From contig JASIRB010003884.1 in assembly GCA_030323885.1 (NCBI GenBank), positions 78,709 to 142,708 of the forward strand: a DNA stretch of 64,000 nucleotides, read 5' to 3'. The stretch comes from Branchipolynoe longqiensis (lineage: Eukaryota; Annelida; Polychaeta; Phyllodocida; Polynoidae). Below, one piece after another: positions 51,209 through 63,699 of this stretch. Position 1 is the first letter of the stretch. Every line of letters begins with the position of its first letter. Made by a program: the position numbers and the translations under genes. The notes under the pieces are model-generated. The model was not told the DNA's origin, made no database searches, and saw nothing but the letters and a program-made list of their open reading frames with translations.

Positions 51209-52134
51209 TGACTTCGTCGGAACGGGTCTTGCTCAGCATTGTGAGGATCGGGTTCTTCCATGGTCAACTCATTGACTCTGCCCAGTCTGCTCCGGCAAAC
51301 TTTCCCGAAGTGCCCAATCTTCTTGCAGGCAATGCATGTCTTGCCTTTCACTGGGCAGACTCCCCGGCGGTGTTTGTAGCCACAGTTTTAACAGTGGATC
51401 TTGAACTCGCCTGCACCGGTGCCATCAGCTTTCCAAGATGGCGATTTACAAGATGGCGGCCCAGACAGATGAACTACTGGTGCACCGGTACGTGCAGTCG
51501 CATATCTATTCAGAAAATTGATTTCCTTGACTTTGATGTCTGGTTTCTTGTCCTCCAACTGATCAGCACTGAACTTACTGAGCTTGCACATGTTTATGCA
51601 CTTTTCCAACGTAAGGTTGGCTGTCTGAAGCATTTTGTTTCTCAAATTAGTGTTTTTTACGCCAGCCATCAACCGATCACGCAAAAGCGATTCCTCCACC
51701 GGTCCATACTCGCAATCTTTAACTCTGTCCCTCAATGCTGTAATATATGTGGACATGTTCTCCATAGCCTGGCTATGAGAAATGAAGTGGTAGCATGTTA
51801 TTATTAAGTTGCATTTACCAGTACAGTATGCTTGAAACGAGTCAGTGAGCGGTCCGATCTTGTCTCGCTCAGCGAGGGTTATGGACATATTGGCAAAGAC
51901 CTTTTGAGCTTCTTCGCCCACGACGTGAAGAAAGGTACAACATTTCACCCGTTCTATCTTTGTTCCGACTCCTGCAGCCGTGGCATATATGTCATATGCT
52001 CTGATCCATGTTTTCCAGTTTGATTGTGCATTGTTGCAGAGGATGAGCTGTCCTGGTGGCCTGAGACCCGGCAGTGTGTTAGCGGGCAGCATCATCCTTA
52101 TATGACACCATGTGAAAGTATGACATCTGAACAC
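51124..52134 (-). pseudogene. Ty3/gypsy gag, interrupted between zinc knuckles
   Basis: Capsid-like region (NWKTWIRAYDIYATAAG; YITALRDRVKDCEYG; ESLLRDRLMAGVKN; LTLEKCINMC), then linker, then HC-stop-NCGYKH and CIACKKIGHFGKVC. The stop (TAA, plus 51388-51390) falls inside the first CCHC-type knuckle, and the same frame continues to 51124. One nonsense change separates two otherwise matching parts. Confidence 0.75.
52102..52110 (-). promoter_or_regulatory. putative tRNA primer-binding site
   Basis: Minus strand TGGTGTCAT immediately after the LTR end. This resembles the TGGTGTCAGAAGT-type sites of metazoan gypsy elements, with divergence after position 8. Confidence 0.5.
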
Positions 52135-52306
52135 TTTGACTTCTGGATACTGAATGCTTTATTCACCGTCCAGGGTCCTGAACCGCCGGCACCCTTTGTC
52201 TATGACATCATCTCATTTACATATCCTTTGTTCTCCACATGTGCCTGGATGTCTTTTATGCATATATTACACCTGGCATAAGAAATGCACCCATACTAAT
52301 TCAACA
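52111..52306 (-). mobile_element. Ty3/gypsy 5' LTR (196 bp)
   Basis: Minus strand begins TGTTGAATTAGTATGGG and ends CTTTCACA (TG…CA), with AATAAA (GGTGAATAAAGCA) near the middle and a primer-binding site directly after. Confidence 0.6.
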
Positions 52307-52554
52307 GGCGGTGGATTGCGAATGCTGGCGACAAACAGTCATGAACGTTGCTGATAGGAAGAACACGACCTGACCAACCAACCGCAAGCTGCTTCCCCAA
52401 CACCACCCTTATTACCCTCCTTAGCCACTCCTAGACTCCAAACCTCCACCTCAAACCGGAAGTCAGCCATTAAAATACAAAACAGCCACAAAGTACACCT
52501 CCTCACACGTTCATACCTAGAGAATAAAGTTGGTATGTATTTTTGTTGTTGGTC

Positions 52555-52855
52555 CATTAGTTGTTTAAGCAGGGGAAATGTCAGTCATAGACGACTGGTC
52601 TTCCTCATTCCACTGCTGGTCGATAGAAAGCCCGAGCCTACACTTTTACCGACCCAAGGGATTTTTAACCTCCCATAGCACATAGACATGGTATGAGAGC
52701 AACTGGCCTTTGATGACGCTGTAAGTTATAAACAGCGGTGGAAATCCAAATTGGCAGAGCTGGGGGCACGGGGAATCGAACCGCCGACCCTCAGATTAGG
52801 AGTCTGACCTAGAAAAATGTCAGACACTCTAACCACTCCGCCACAGAGAATGCCT
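52555..52855 (-). repeat. SINE-C (minus strand), near full length
   Basis: Inverse of the 17772 copy: AGTCATAGACGACTGGTCTT, GGGGAATCGAACCGCCGACC (B box region), ending CACTCCGCCACAGAGAA. Confidence 0.8.
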
Positions 52856-52859
52856 ATAC

Positions 52860-53500
52860 AACAGTGTCTGTAATTGCTTTGCATTCATCATTATGCATAT
52901 AGATCCTTATTTAAATCTACCTTATTTAATCTACACATACATACTTGCTAACCCACGCAGCAAACCCAAATATGTCAAACATATAATGTTACATGTCTGG
53001 AAAATCACTGTCAAGTCTCTGTCAAAACAAATTACTTACTTAATAAAATAAAGGCTTTTGTTTTGTTTAGCCAAATACAAAAAGAATTGAAAAAGATATG
53101 CTAATAGTTACCCATACTCTCCCAAGTCTATTATTATGAGTCTAATGTTGGTGAAGTGGAATTATAAATGCAGCTTTCAACAACTACATTCAGCCTAGAT
53201 AGATTCCTGAGCATGCGCTAGCTTACTATACTTACACATTGCTGAGTCACTGAGACTATAACAGTATAAACGGGCGCCCAATGCTAGTTTTCACAAATTG
53301 TCTCTTGCTTCTTCCCACCTGAGAAGCAATGGCTCAACAGTTAGCGCAATATGCCAGGGTTTACCCATTTATCTTTCTGTCAACCATGTCCCTGCAATGC
53401 TGTCAAATTCTCTGAAGCCCTACCCTATTTAAAGCACACTCCTACAAACCACACCTCCCCCCACACGTCGGATATAATCAATCTTCTCCCTAGCTTTGTT
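52860..53500. other. no feature recognised
   Basis: Non-coding AT-rich DNA. Confidence 0.4.
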
Positions 53501-53504
53501 TGTT

Positions 53505-53790
53505 GTTGTGTTATGTCCTAGCAACATTTAAAGTCATATCAGGACGGGTACCGACTTGTGACAATGCGCACTCATGGCTACTTTATAGCGTTGCACCACT
53601 GGGAAATCAGGCCGCCAGCACCATGACCTGATATCCCACTCAGTCCCATTATCCTGACACTGAACTAACCAGTCCTTGCCCTATCCTATTAATGCCGAGC
53701 GCCCAGCTAGGAAGCAACAATTTTAAAGTCATTGGTTTGACCCGACCGGGAACCGAACTCCCGACCTTCAAACCTTTTTGTCTTCATGAA
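53505..53790 (-). repeat. SINE-A (minus strand), near full length
   Basis: Tail (GTCATATCAGGACGGGTACC inverse side), core and part of the tRNA-like head (GAACCGAACTCCCGACCTTC) visible. Confidence 0.75.
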
Positions 53791-53999
53791 CATTAAGTGT
53801 GGACAAATAGCTATGGGTTTAGAAATAGTATGTTGCTTAATGGCTACAAACTATGTTTTTACACAATTTCAATTCTAATGTGCAAAGTCTTTAGCACTAG
53901 TGACTGACAGGCCGGATGCTATAGCAAATGTCCATTCAGTGGTTATAGACAGGCACCACATGGACAGAAACCACATGGTTCCACTCAGTTTTAATAGGT

Positions 54000-54118
54000 C
54001 ATGTGGCAGCCTATGGAAGTCCACCATTTCAATGTGTATAACGAAATTAATTTGGTATGTTTTCATTTCAAATATCTCCAATGTTACCCCATTTAAAATA
54101 AAAGTTAATTCAAGCTAA
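54000..54118 (+). repeat. R1 fragment
   Basis: AAATTAATTTGGTATGTTTT, CAAATATCTCCAATGTTA and CCATTTAAAATAAAAGTTA align to R1. Confidence 0.55.
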
Positions 54119-54124
54119 ATTTAA

Positions 54125-54210
54125 GTTTGTTTGTGTTTTTTTTGTTATCCTAGCAACATTTAAGGTGGTCATATCAGAACAGGTACCGACTTGTGATAGT
54201 TTGTAATAGT
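54125..54210 (-). repeat. SINE-A tail fragment (minus strand)
   Basis: CCTAGCAACATTTAAGGTGG and GTACCGACTTGTGAT, the tail and core end, inverse orientation. Confidence 0.55.
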
Positions 54211-54214
54211 CATG

Positions 54215-54325
54215 ACGACTGTCGTGGGTGTGATGAAAATGGGAAATATTGCGCCTAGAGCGGGACTCGAACCCACATCTCTTTGAATTCCGGGCCAGTG
54301 TGCTAACCATTACACTCAGGGCCTA
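54215..54325 (-). repeat. SINE-B (minus strand)
   Basis: GAAAATGGGAAATATTGCGC, GGGACTCGAACCCACATC and CTAACCATTACAC; truncated at 54315. Confidence 0.7.
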
Positions 54326-54660
54326 CCCCCTCCCCCTCTGCTGGGGTAGGATCACCACACTCAGGGTCAAGGTTGGTGGTGGCCATAGGGCCATACAGCT
54401 TGGTGGTAGTGGGCAGACCACTGGTAGCCATGGGGACCAGGAATGCTGGATCCCTATTGATAGGGCCAAGAATGCTTGTTTCCCATTGGGGGAAAGAGGT
54501 GGGGTGATACTCTACATGAACCCATGTAACCATATAGATTATAAACCAGAGGGCTTGATTCTCTCTCTCCTTCTTTATACTCTTCCTTTCTATTTATCGG
54601 TATTGATTTCACTATAGCCTGCCTACACAACCACAGATTCAAGCTTTAGCCATTTTACAA
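54325..54660 (+). repeat. LTR-like remnant related to the solo LTR at 29050
   Basis: TTATACTCTTCCTTTC, CACTATAGCCTGCCTACACA and the end CATTTTACA parallel the last third of 29050-29425. The 5' part does not align and may be another element. Confidence 0.45.
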
Positions 54661-54745
54661 TTGGTTTGACTCAACTGGGATTCCAACTCCTGACCTTCCA
54701 CATGAGAAGCCAGCGCTCTATCGATTCGGCCATCACATCCGATCA
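54660..54745 (-). repeat. SINE-A tRNA-like head (minus strand)
   Basis: Inverse of GGCCGAATCGATAGAGCGCT with the B-box-like GTTGGAATCCC. Confidence 0.55.
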
Positions 54746-54749
54746 ACAC

Positions 54750-55500
54750 ATTCGGACAATGCAACTTTGGAGAGCACAGCTGAGATGCTTCAGTAAGATT
54801 ATTGAATTCAGGGCCAGTCTTGCGCAAAAGCCACGAATAGCAATAAAACACAATTCCAAACACCAAGTAGAAAGCGGTTCAAAACTCAGGAGAGTCCTCT
54901 AATGTTCACCCTTAAGAATATTCCCTGTAAAGCCGATTGCTGAACAATGTTAGCATACCATTTTATTCAATAATCTATTTTTGGAAACACAATTCGACGT
55001 AGAAAATGTGATTCTATTATACGCGAACGCCATTATCTCTTCAAAGAATGCTGGGTGATGCTGGCCCCTTAAGGACAAATTGGTTATGTATAATGCCTGG
55101 CGGTAACTGAGCCGATTTCAGCTGATTTAGTCTGGTTGAAAAAGTGTTGACAGACAGCAGCTGTCGAGTCGAGGATTGAGGTTCACTGAAAAGCGATAGT
55201 TCAGTCAGATGGACGGGAAATCTAGGGTGCTCCTTTATGATACTGTTTGTGTTTGTCTATTTTAATATATTACCAAATAATCCAATTTTCATTAATTTTC
55301 TGTTGGTAAATTAATTTATTCTTTTAAAATCTTTTTTCTTCTCCAGATTTCACTGTTTTTTCTTGCAGCCCTATTGTCACTGTTATTTACATATTAAGAG
55401 AAGAGAATAATATATATTCTGTACAGTCTGAAAATGTTTGTAGGTAAGATATAGGTACATTGAAAATTGAAAACAAATATACAACAAATATTCACCGGAC
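54750..55500. other. no feature recognised
   Basis: AT-rich non-coding DNA. Confidence 0.4.
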
Positions 55501-55504
55501 ACTG

Positions 55505-55825
55505 TGAACGAATTGGTAAGAGCACACGCATGCCATGTGGAAGGTCAGGAATTTGAAACCCAGCCAAAATCAAATCAATGACTTACAAAATGTATACTTG
55601 TTGCTACCTATCCTGGCACTTAGCATTACTAGGAATAAGCAAAGACTGGTTAGCTCAGTATCATGATAATGTGACTGAGTTGGAAATTGGGTCACGGTGC
55701 CAGTGACCTGGTATCCCAGTGGGGCAACACTGTAAAGTTACCATGAGTATGCACTGTCACAAATCCGTGCCCACTTCCTGATATGACCTTAGATGTGGCC
55801 AGGACGTAAAAGTCCAACAAGCAAC
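55505..55825 (+). repeat. SINE-A, full copy beside the satellite
   Basis: Head GAATTGGTAAGAGCACACGC, core ATGATAATGTGACTGAGTTG, tail GACCTTAGATGTGGCCAGG. A second tail (55840-55880) follows. Confidence 0.8.
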
Positions 55826-55962
55826 ACGTCGGTGCTCTTCCTGATGTGACCTTAGATATTGCCAGGAGGCAAACCCCAATAAACAAAACAAGTATTGCAT
55901 TTTATATGATAAATACGTTATGTTCAGCGCTTACAGTCGCAAGTATAGTTTGTAATGTAGGC

Positions 55963-58900
55963 CTAATGTGTATTTAGTGCATGTCAGTATTAGCAATGTA
56001 CTAATGTGTATTTAGAGCATGTCAGTACTAGCAATGTACTAATGTGTATTTACTGCATGTCAGTGTCAGCAATGTACTAATGTGTATTTAGTGCATGTCA
56101 GTGTCAGCAATGTACTAATGTGTATTTAGTGCATGTCAGTATTAGCAAGGTACTAATGTGTATTTAGTGCATGTCAGTATTAGCAATGTACTAATGTGTA
56201 TTTAGTGCATGTCAGTATTAGCAATGTACTAATGTGTATTTAGTGCATGCCAGTGTTAGCAATGTACTAATGTGTATTTAGTGCATGCCAGTATTAGCAA
56301 CGTACTAATGTGTATTTAGTACATGTCAGTATTAGCAAGGTAGTAATGTGTATTTAGTGCATGTCAGTATTGGCAATGTACTAATGTGTATTTAGTGCAT
56401 GTCAGTATTAGCAAGGTACTAATGTGTATTTAGTGCATGTCAGTATTAGCAATGTACTAATGTGTATTTAGTGCATGTCAGTATTAGCAATGTACTAATG
56501 TGTATTTAGTGCATGTCAGTATTAGCAATGTACTAATGTGTATTTAGTGCATGTCAGTATTAGCAATGTACTAATGTGTATTTAGTGCATGTCAGTATTA
56601 GCAATGTACTAATGTGTATTTAGTGCATGTCAGTATTAGCAATGTACTAATGTGTATTTAGTGCATGTCAGTATTAGCAATGTACTAATGTGTATTTAGT
56701 GCATGTCAGTATTAGCAATGTACTAATGTGTATTTAGTGCATGTCAGTATTAGCAATGTACTAATGTGTATTTAGTGCATGTCAGTATTAGCAATGTACT
56801 AATGTGTATTTAGTGCATGCCAGTATTAGCAATGTACTAATGTGTATTTAGTGCATGTCAGTATTAGCAATGTACTAATGTGTATTTAGTGCATGTCAGT
56901 ATTAGCAATGTACTAATGTGTATTTAGTGCATGTCAGTATTAGCAATGTACTAATGTGTATTTAGTGCATGTCAGTATTAGCAATGTACTAATGTGTATT
57001 TAGTGCATGTCAGTATTAGCAATGTACTAATGTGTATTTAGTGCTTAGTGCATGTCAGTATTAGCAATGTACTAATGTGTATTTAGTGCATGTCAGTATT
57101 AGCAATGTACTGGTATATCAGTATCAATACTTATTAGTGCATGTCAGTATTAGCAATGTACTAATGTGTATTTAGTGCATGTCAGTATTAGCAATGTACT
57201 AATGTGTATTTAGTGCATGTCAGTATTAGCAATGTACTAATGTGTATTTAGTGCATGTCAGTATTAGCAATGTACTTGTGTATTTAGTGCATGCCAGTAT
57301 TAGCAACGTACTAATGTGTATTTAGTGCATGTCAGTATTAGCAATGTACTAATGTGTATTTAGTGAATGTCAGTATTACCAATGTACTAATGTATATTTA
57401 GTGCATGTCAGTGTCAGCAATGTGCTAATGTGTATTTAGTGCATGTCAGTATTAGCAATGCACTAATGTGTATTTAGTGCATGCCAGTATTAGCAATGTG
57501 CTAATGTGTATTTAGTTCATGTCAGTATTAGCAATGTACTAATGTGTATTTAGTGCATGTCAGTACTAGCAATGTACTAATGTGTATTTAGTGCATGCCG
57601 GTATTTGCAATGTACTAATGTGTATTTAGTGCATGCCAGTATTAGCAATGTACTAATGTGTATTTAGTGCATGTCAGTATTAGCAATGTACTAATGTGTA
57701 TTTAGTGCATGCCGGTATTTGCAATGTACTAATGTGTATTTAGTGCATGTCAGTATTAGCAATGTACTAATGTGTATTTAGTGCATGTCAGTATTAGCAA
57801 TGTACTAATGTGTATTTAGTGCATGTCAGTATTAGCAATGTACTAATGTGTATTTAGTGCATGTCAGTGTCAGCAATGTACTAATGTGTATTTAGTGCAG
57901 TCTATTAGCAATGTACTAATGTGTATTTAGTGCATGTCAGTATTAGCAATGTACTAATGTGTATTTAGTATGTCAGTATTAGCAATGTACTAATGTGTAT
58001 TTAGTGCATGTCAGTATTAGCAATGTACTAATGTGTATTTAGTGCATGTCAGTATTAGCAATGTACTAATGTGTTTTAGTGCATGCAGTATTAGCAATGT
58101 ACTAATGTGTATTTAGTGCATGTCAGTATTAGCAATGTACTAATGTGTATTTAGTGCATGCCAGTATGCAATGTACTAATGTGTATTTAGTGCATGTCAG
58201 TATTAGCAATGTACTAATGTGTATTTAGTGCATGCCAGTATTAGCAATGTACTAATGTGTATTTAGTGCATGTCAGTATTAGCAATGTACTAATGTGTAT
58301 TTAGTGCATGTCAGTGTCAGCAATGTACTAATGTGTATTTAGTGCATGTCAGTACTAGCAATGTACTAATGTGTATTTAGTGCATGTCAGTATTAGCAAT
58401 GTGCTAATGTGTATTTAGTGCATGTCAGTATTACCAATGTACTAATGTGTATTTAGTGCATGTCAGTATTAGCAATGTACTAATGTGTATTTAGTGCATG
58501 CCAGTATTAGCAATGTACTTGTGTATTTAGTGCATGTCAGTATTAGCAATGTACTAATGTGTGTTTAGAGCATGTCAGTATTAGCAATGTGTTAATGTGT
58601 ATTTAGAGCATGTCAGTATTAGCAATGTACTAATGTGTATTTAGTGCATGTCAGTATTACCAATGTACTAATGTGTATTTAGTGCATGTCAGTATTAGCA
58701 ATGTGTTAATGTGTATTTAGAGCATGTCAGTATTAGCAATGTGTTAATGTGTATTTAGAGCATGTCAGTATTAGCAATGTACTAATGTGTATTTGGTGCA
58801 TGTCAGTATTAGCAATGGGTTAATGTGTATTTAGAGCATGTCAGTATTAGCAATGTGTTAATGTGTATTTAGAGCATGTCAGTATTAGCAATGTACTAAT

Positions 58901-61900
58901 GTGTATTTAGTGCATGTCAGTATTAGCAATGTGTTAATGTGTATTTAGAGCATGTCAGTATTAGCAATGTGTTAATGTGTATTTAGAGCATGTCAGTATT
59001 AGCAATGTGTTAATGTGTATTTAGTGCATGTCAGTATTAGCAATGTACTAATGTGTATTTAGTGCATGTCAGTGTCAGCAATGTACTAATGTGTATTTAG
59101 TGCATGTCAGTATTAGCAAGGTACTAATGTGTATTTAGTGCATGTCAGTAATACCAATGTACTAATGTGTATTTAGTGCATGTCAGTATTATCAATGTAC
59201 TAATGTGTATTTAGTGCATGTCAGTATTAGCAATGTGCTAATGTGTATTTAGAGCATGTCAGTATTAGCCATGTACTAATGTGTGTTTAGAGCATGTCAG
59301 TATTAGCAATGTGCTAATGTGTATTTAGTGCATGTCAGTATGACCAATGTACTAATGTGTGTTTAGTGCATGTCAGTATTAGCAATGTGCTAATGTGTAT
59401 TTAGTGCATGCCAGTATTAGCAATGTACTAATGTGTATTTAGTGCATGCCAGTATTAGCAATGTACTAATGTGTATTTAGTGCATGTCAGTATTAGCAAT
59501 GTACTAATGTGTATTTAGTGCATGTCAGTATTAGCAATGTACTAATGTGTATTTAGTGCATGTCAGTATTAGCAATGTACTAATGTGTATTTAGTGCATG
59601 TCAGTATTAGCAATGTGCTAATGTGTATTTAGTGCATGTCAGTATTACCAATGTACTAATGTGTATTTAGTGCATGTCAGTATTAGCAATGTACTAATGT
59701 GTATTTAGTGCATGCCAGTATTAGCAATGTACTTGTGTATTTAGTGCATGTCAGTATTAGCAATGTACTAATGTGTATTTAGAGCATGTCAGTATTAGCA
59801 ATGTGCTAATGTGTATTTAGTGCATGTCAGTATTAGCAATGTACTAATGTGTATTTAGCGATACTTGTATTTAGTGCATGTCAGTATTAGCAATGGGTTA
59901 ATGTGTATTTAGAGCATGTCAGTATTAGCAATGTGTTAATGTGTATTTAGAGCATGTCAGTATTAGCAATGTACTAATGTGTATTTAGTGCATGTCAGTA
60001 TTAGCAATGTACTAATGTGTATTTAGTGCATGTCAGTATTAGCAATGTGTTAATGTGTATTTAGAGCATGTCAGTATTAGCAATGTGTTAATGTGTATTT
60101 AGAGCATGTCAGTATTAGCAATGTACTAATGTGTATTTAGTGCATGTCAGTATTAGCAATGTGTTAATGTGTATTTAGAGCATGTCAGTATTAGCAATGT
60201 ACTAATGTGTATTTAGTGCATGTCAGTATTACCAATGTACTAATGTGTATTTAGTGCATGTCAGTATTAGCAATGTACTAATGTGTATTTAGTGCATGTC
60301 AGTATTAGCAATGTGCTAATGTGTATTTAGAGCATGTCAGTATTAGCCATGTACTAATGTGTGTTTAGAGCATGTCAGTATTAGCAATGTACTAATGTGT
60401 ATTTAGTGCATGCCAGTATTAGCAATGTGTTAATGTGTATTTAGTGCATGTCAGTATTACCAATGTACTAATGTGTGTTTAGTGCATGTCAGTGTTAGCA
60501 ATGTACTAATGTGTGTTTAGTGCATGTCAGTGTTAGCAATGTACTAATGTGTATTTAGTGCATGCCAGTATTAGCAATGTACTAATGTGTATTTAGTGCA
60601 TGTCAGTATTAGCAATGTACTAATGTGTATTTAGTGCATGTCAGTATTAGCAATGTACTAATGTGTATTTAGTGAATGTCAGTATTACCAATGTACTAAT
60701 GTGTATTTAGTGCATGTCAGTGTCAGCAATGTGCTAATGTGTATTTAGTGCATGTCAGTATTAGCAATGTACTAATGTGTATTTAGTGCATGCCAGTATT
60801 AGCAATGTACTTGTGTATTTAGTGCATGTCAGTATTAGCAATGTCTAGGTAATGTGTGTTTAGAGCATGTCAGTATTAGCAATGTGTTAATGTGTATTTA
60901 GAGCATGTCAGTATTAGCAATGTACTAATGTGTATTTAGAGCATGTCAGTATTTGCAATGTACTAATGTGTATTTAGTGCATGTCAGTATTAGCAATGTA
61001 CTAATGTGTATTAGAGCATGTCAGTATTAGCAATGTGTTAATGTGTATTTAGAGCATGTCAGTATTAGCAATGTACTAATGTGTATTTAGAGCATGTCAG
61101 TATTAGCAATGTACTAATGTGTATTTAGTGCATGTCAGTATTAGCAATGTGTTAATGTGTATTTAGAGCATGTCAGTATTAGCAATGTGTTAATGTGTAT
61201 TTAGAGCATGTCAGTATTAGCAATGTACTAATGTGTATTTAGTGCATGTCAGTATTAGCAATGTGTTAATGTGTATTTAGAGCATGTCAGTATTAGCAAT
61301 GTGTTAATGTGTATTTAGTGCATGTCAGTATTAGCAATGTACTAATGTGTATTTAGTGCATGTCAGTATTAGCAATGTACTAATGTGTATTTAGTGCATG
61401 TCAGTATTACCAATGTACTAATGTGTATTTAGTGCATGTCAGTATTAGCAATGTACTAATGTGTATTTAGTGCATGTCAGTATTAGCAATGTGCTAATGT
61501 GTATTTAGAGCATGTCAGTATTAGCCATGTACTAATGTGTGTTTAGAGCATGTCAGTATTAGCAATTTGCTAATGTGTATTTAGTGCATGTCAGTATTAC
61601 CAATGTACTAATGTGTGTTTAGTGCATGTCAGTATTAGCAATGTGCTAATGTGTATTTAGTGCATGCCAGTATTAGCAATGTACTAATGTGTATTTAGTG
61701 CATGTCAGTATTAGCAATGTACTAATGTGTATTTAGTGCATGTCAGTATTAGCAATGTACTAATGTGTATTTAGTGCATGCCAGTATTAGCAATGTACTA
61801 ATGTGTATTTAGTGCATGTCAGTATTAGCAATGTACTAATGTGTATTTAGTGCATGTCAGTGTCAGCAATGTACTAATGTGTATTTAGTGCATGTCAGTA

Positions 61901-63559
61901 TTAGCAATGTACTAATGTGTATTTAGTGCATGTCAGTATTAGCAATGTGCTAATGTGTATTTAGTGCATGTCAGTATTAGCAATGTACTAATGTGTATTT
62001 AGTGCATGTCAGTATTAGCAATGTACTAATGTGTATTTAGTGCATGCCAGTATTAGCAATGTACTTGTGTATTTAGTGCATGTCAGTATTAGCAATGTAC
62101 TAATGTGTGTTTAGAGCATGTCAGTATTAGCAATGTGTTAATGTGTATTTAGAGCATGTCAGTATTACAATGTACTAATGTGTATTTAGTGCATGTCATA
62201 GCAATGTACTAATGTGTATTTAGAGCATGTCAGTATTTGCAATGTACTAATGTGTATTTAGTGCATGTCAGTATTAGCAATGGGTTAATGTGTATTTAGA
62301 GCATGTCAGTATTAGCAATGTGTTAATGTGTATTTAGAGCATGTCAGTATTAGCAATGTACTAATGTGTATTTAGTGCATGTCAGTATTAGCAATGTGTT
62401 AATGTGTATTTAGAGCATGTCAGTATTAGCAATGTGTTAATGTGTATTTAGAGCATGTCAGTATTAGCAATGTGTTAATGTGTATTTAGTGCATGTCGGT
62501 ATTAGCAATGTACTAATGTGTATTTAGTGCATGTCAGTGTCAGCAATGTACTAATGTGTATTTAGTGCATGTCAGTATTAGCAAGGTACTAATGTGTATT
62601 TAGTGCATGTCAGTATTACCAATGTACTAATGTGTATTTAGTGCATGTCAGTATTATCAATGTACTAATGTGTATTTAGTGCATGTCAGTATTAGCAATG
62701 TGCTAATGTGTATTTAGAGCATGTCAGTATTAGCCATGTACTAATGTGTGTTTAGTGCATGTCAGTATTAGCAATGTGCTAATGTGTATTTAGTGCATGT
62801 CAGTATTAGCAATGTGCTAATGTGTGTTTAGTGCATGTCAGTATTAGCAATGTGCTAATGTGTATTTAGTGCATGTCAGTATTAGCAATGTACTAATGTG
62901 TATTTAGTGCATGTCAGTATTAGCAATGTACTAATGTGTATTTAGTGCATGCCAGTATTAGCAATGTGTTAATGTGTATTTAGTGCATGTCAGTATTACC
63001 AATGTACTAATGTGTGTTTAGTGCTCAGTGTTAGCAATGTACTAATGTGTATTTATGCATGCATTTGCAATGTACTAATGTGTATTTGTGCATGCCAGTA
63101 TTAGCAATGTACTAATGTGTATTTAGTGCATGTCAGTATTAGCAATGTACTAATGTGTATTTAGTGCATGTCAGTATTAGCAATGTACTAATGTGTATTT
63201 AGTGAATGTCAGTATTACCAATGTACTAATGTGTATTTAGTGCATGTCAGTGTCAGCAATGTGCTAATGTGTATTTAGTGCATGTCAGTATTAGCAATGT
63301 ACTAATGTGTATTTAGTGCATGTCAGTATTAGCAATGTACTAATGTGTATTTAGTGCATGTCAGTATCAGCAATGTACTAATGTGTATTTAGTGCATGTC
63401 AGTATTAGCAATGTACTAATGTGTATTTAGTGCATGCCAGTATTAGCAACGTACTAATGTGTATTTAGTGCATGCTAGTATTAGCAATGTACTAATGTGT
63501 ATTTAGTGCATGTCAGTACTAGCAATGTACTAATGTGTATTTAGTGAATGTCAGTATTT
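55963..63559 (+). repeat. 38-bp satellite, about 200 units
   Basis: Unit of 38 bp containing AATGTGTATTTAGTGCATGT and CAGTATTAGCAATGTACT. Variants recur in ordered fashion: a short unit (GTACTTGTGTATTTAG), GAGCATG in place of GTGCATG, GTGTTAATG in place of GTACTAATG, and TTAGCCATG. Marker spacing of about 1.08-1.25 kb suggests higher-order organisation from about 58500 on. Confidence 0.95.
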
Positions 63560-63698
63560 AGCCTTATTCAGTTATTGTAGCTTAAATTGAAAATGGAGTT
63601 ATTTGCTGATTTCCAGTAAATACATTCTGCTTTGAAATGGACTTAGAATGCCACTATTTACATGCTGAAGTAGATGAGAAAGGCTAGTGTTGCAATAA
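63560..63698. other. spacer
   Basis: Short AT-rich non-coding spacer between satellite and SINE. Confidence 0.4.
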
Positions 63699-63699
63699 C

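Larger units (their letters stand above)
50681..52306 (-). mobile_element. Ty3/gypsy LTR retrotransposon, 5' part
   Basis: Minus strand: 5' LTR (52306-52111), primer-binding site, gag with two zinc knuckles, start of protease. RT, RNase H, integrase and 3' LTR are absent, lost where the coding similarity ends near 50700-50850. Confidence 0.75.

Noticed and set aside
55963..63559. CRISPR-like array
   Set aside because: Units are contiguous with no unique spacers; it is a satellite in a eukaryotic setting.
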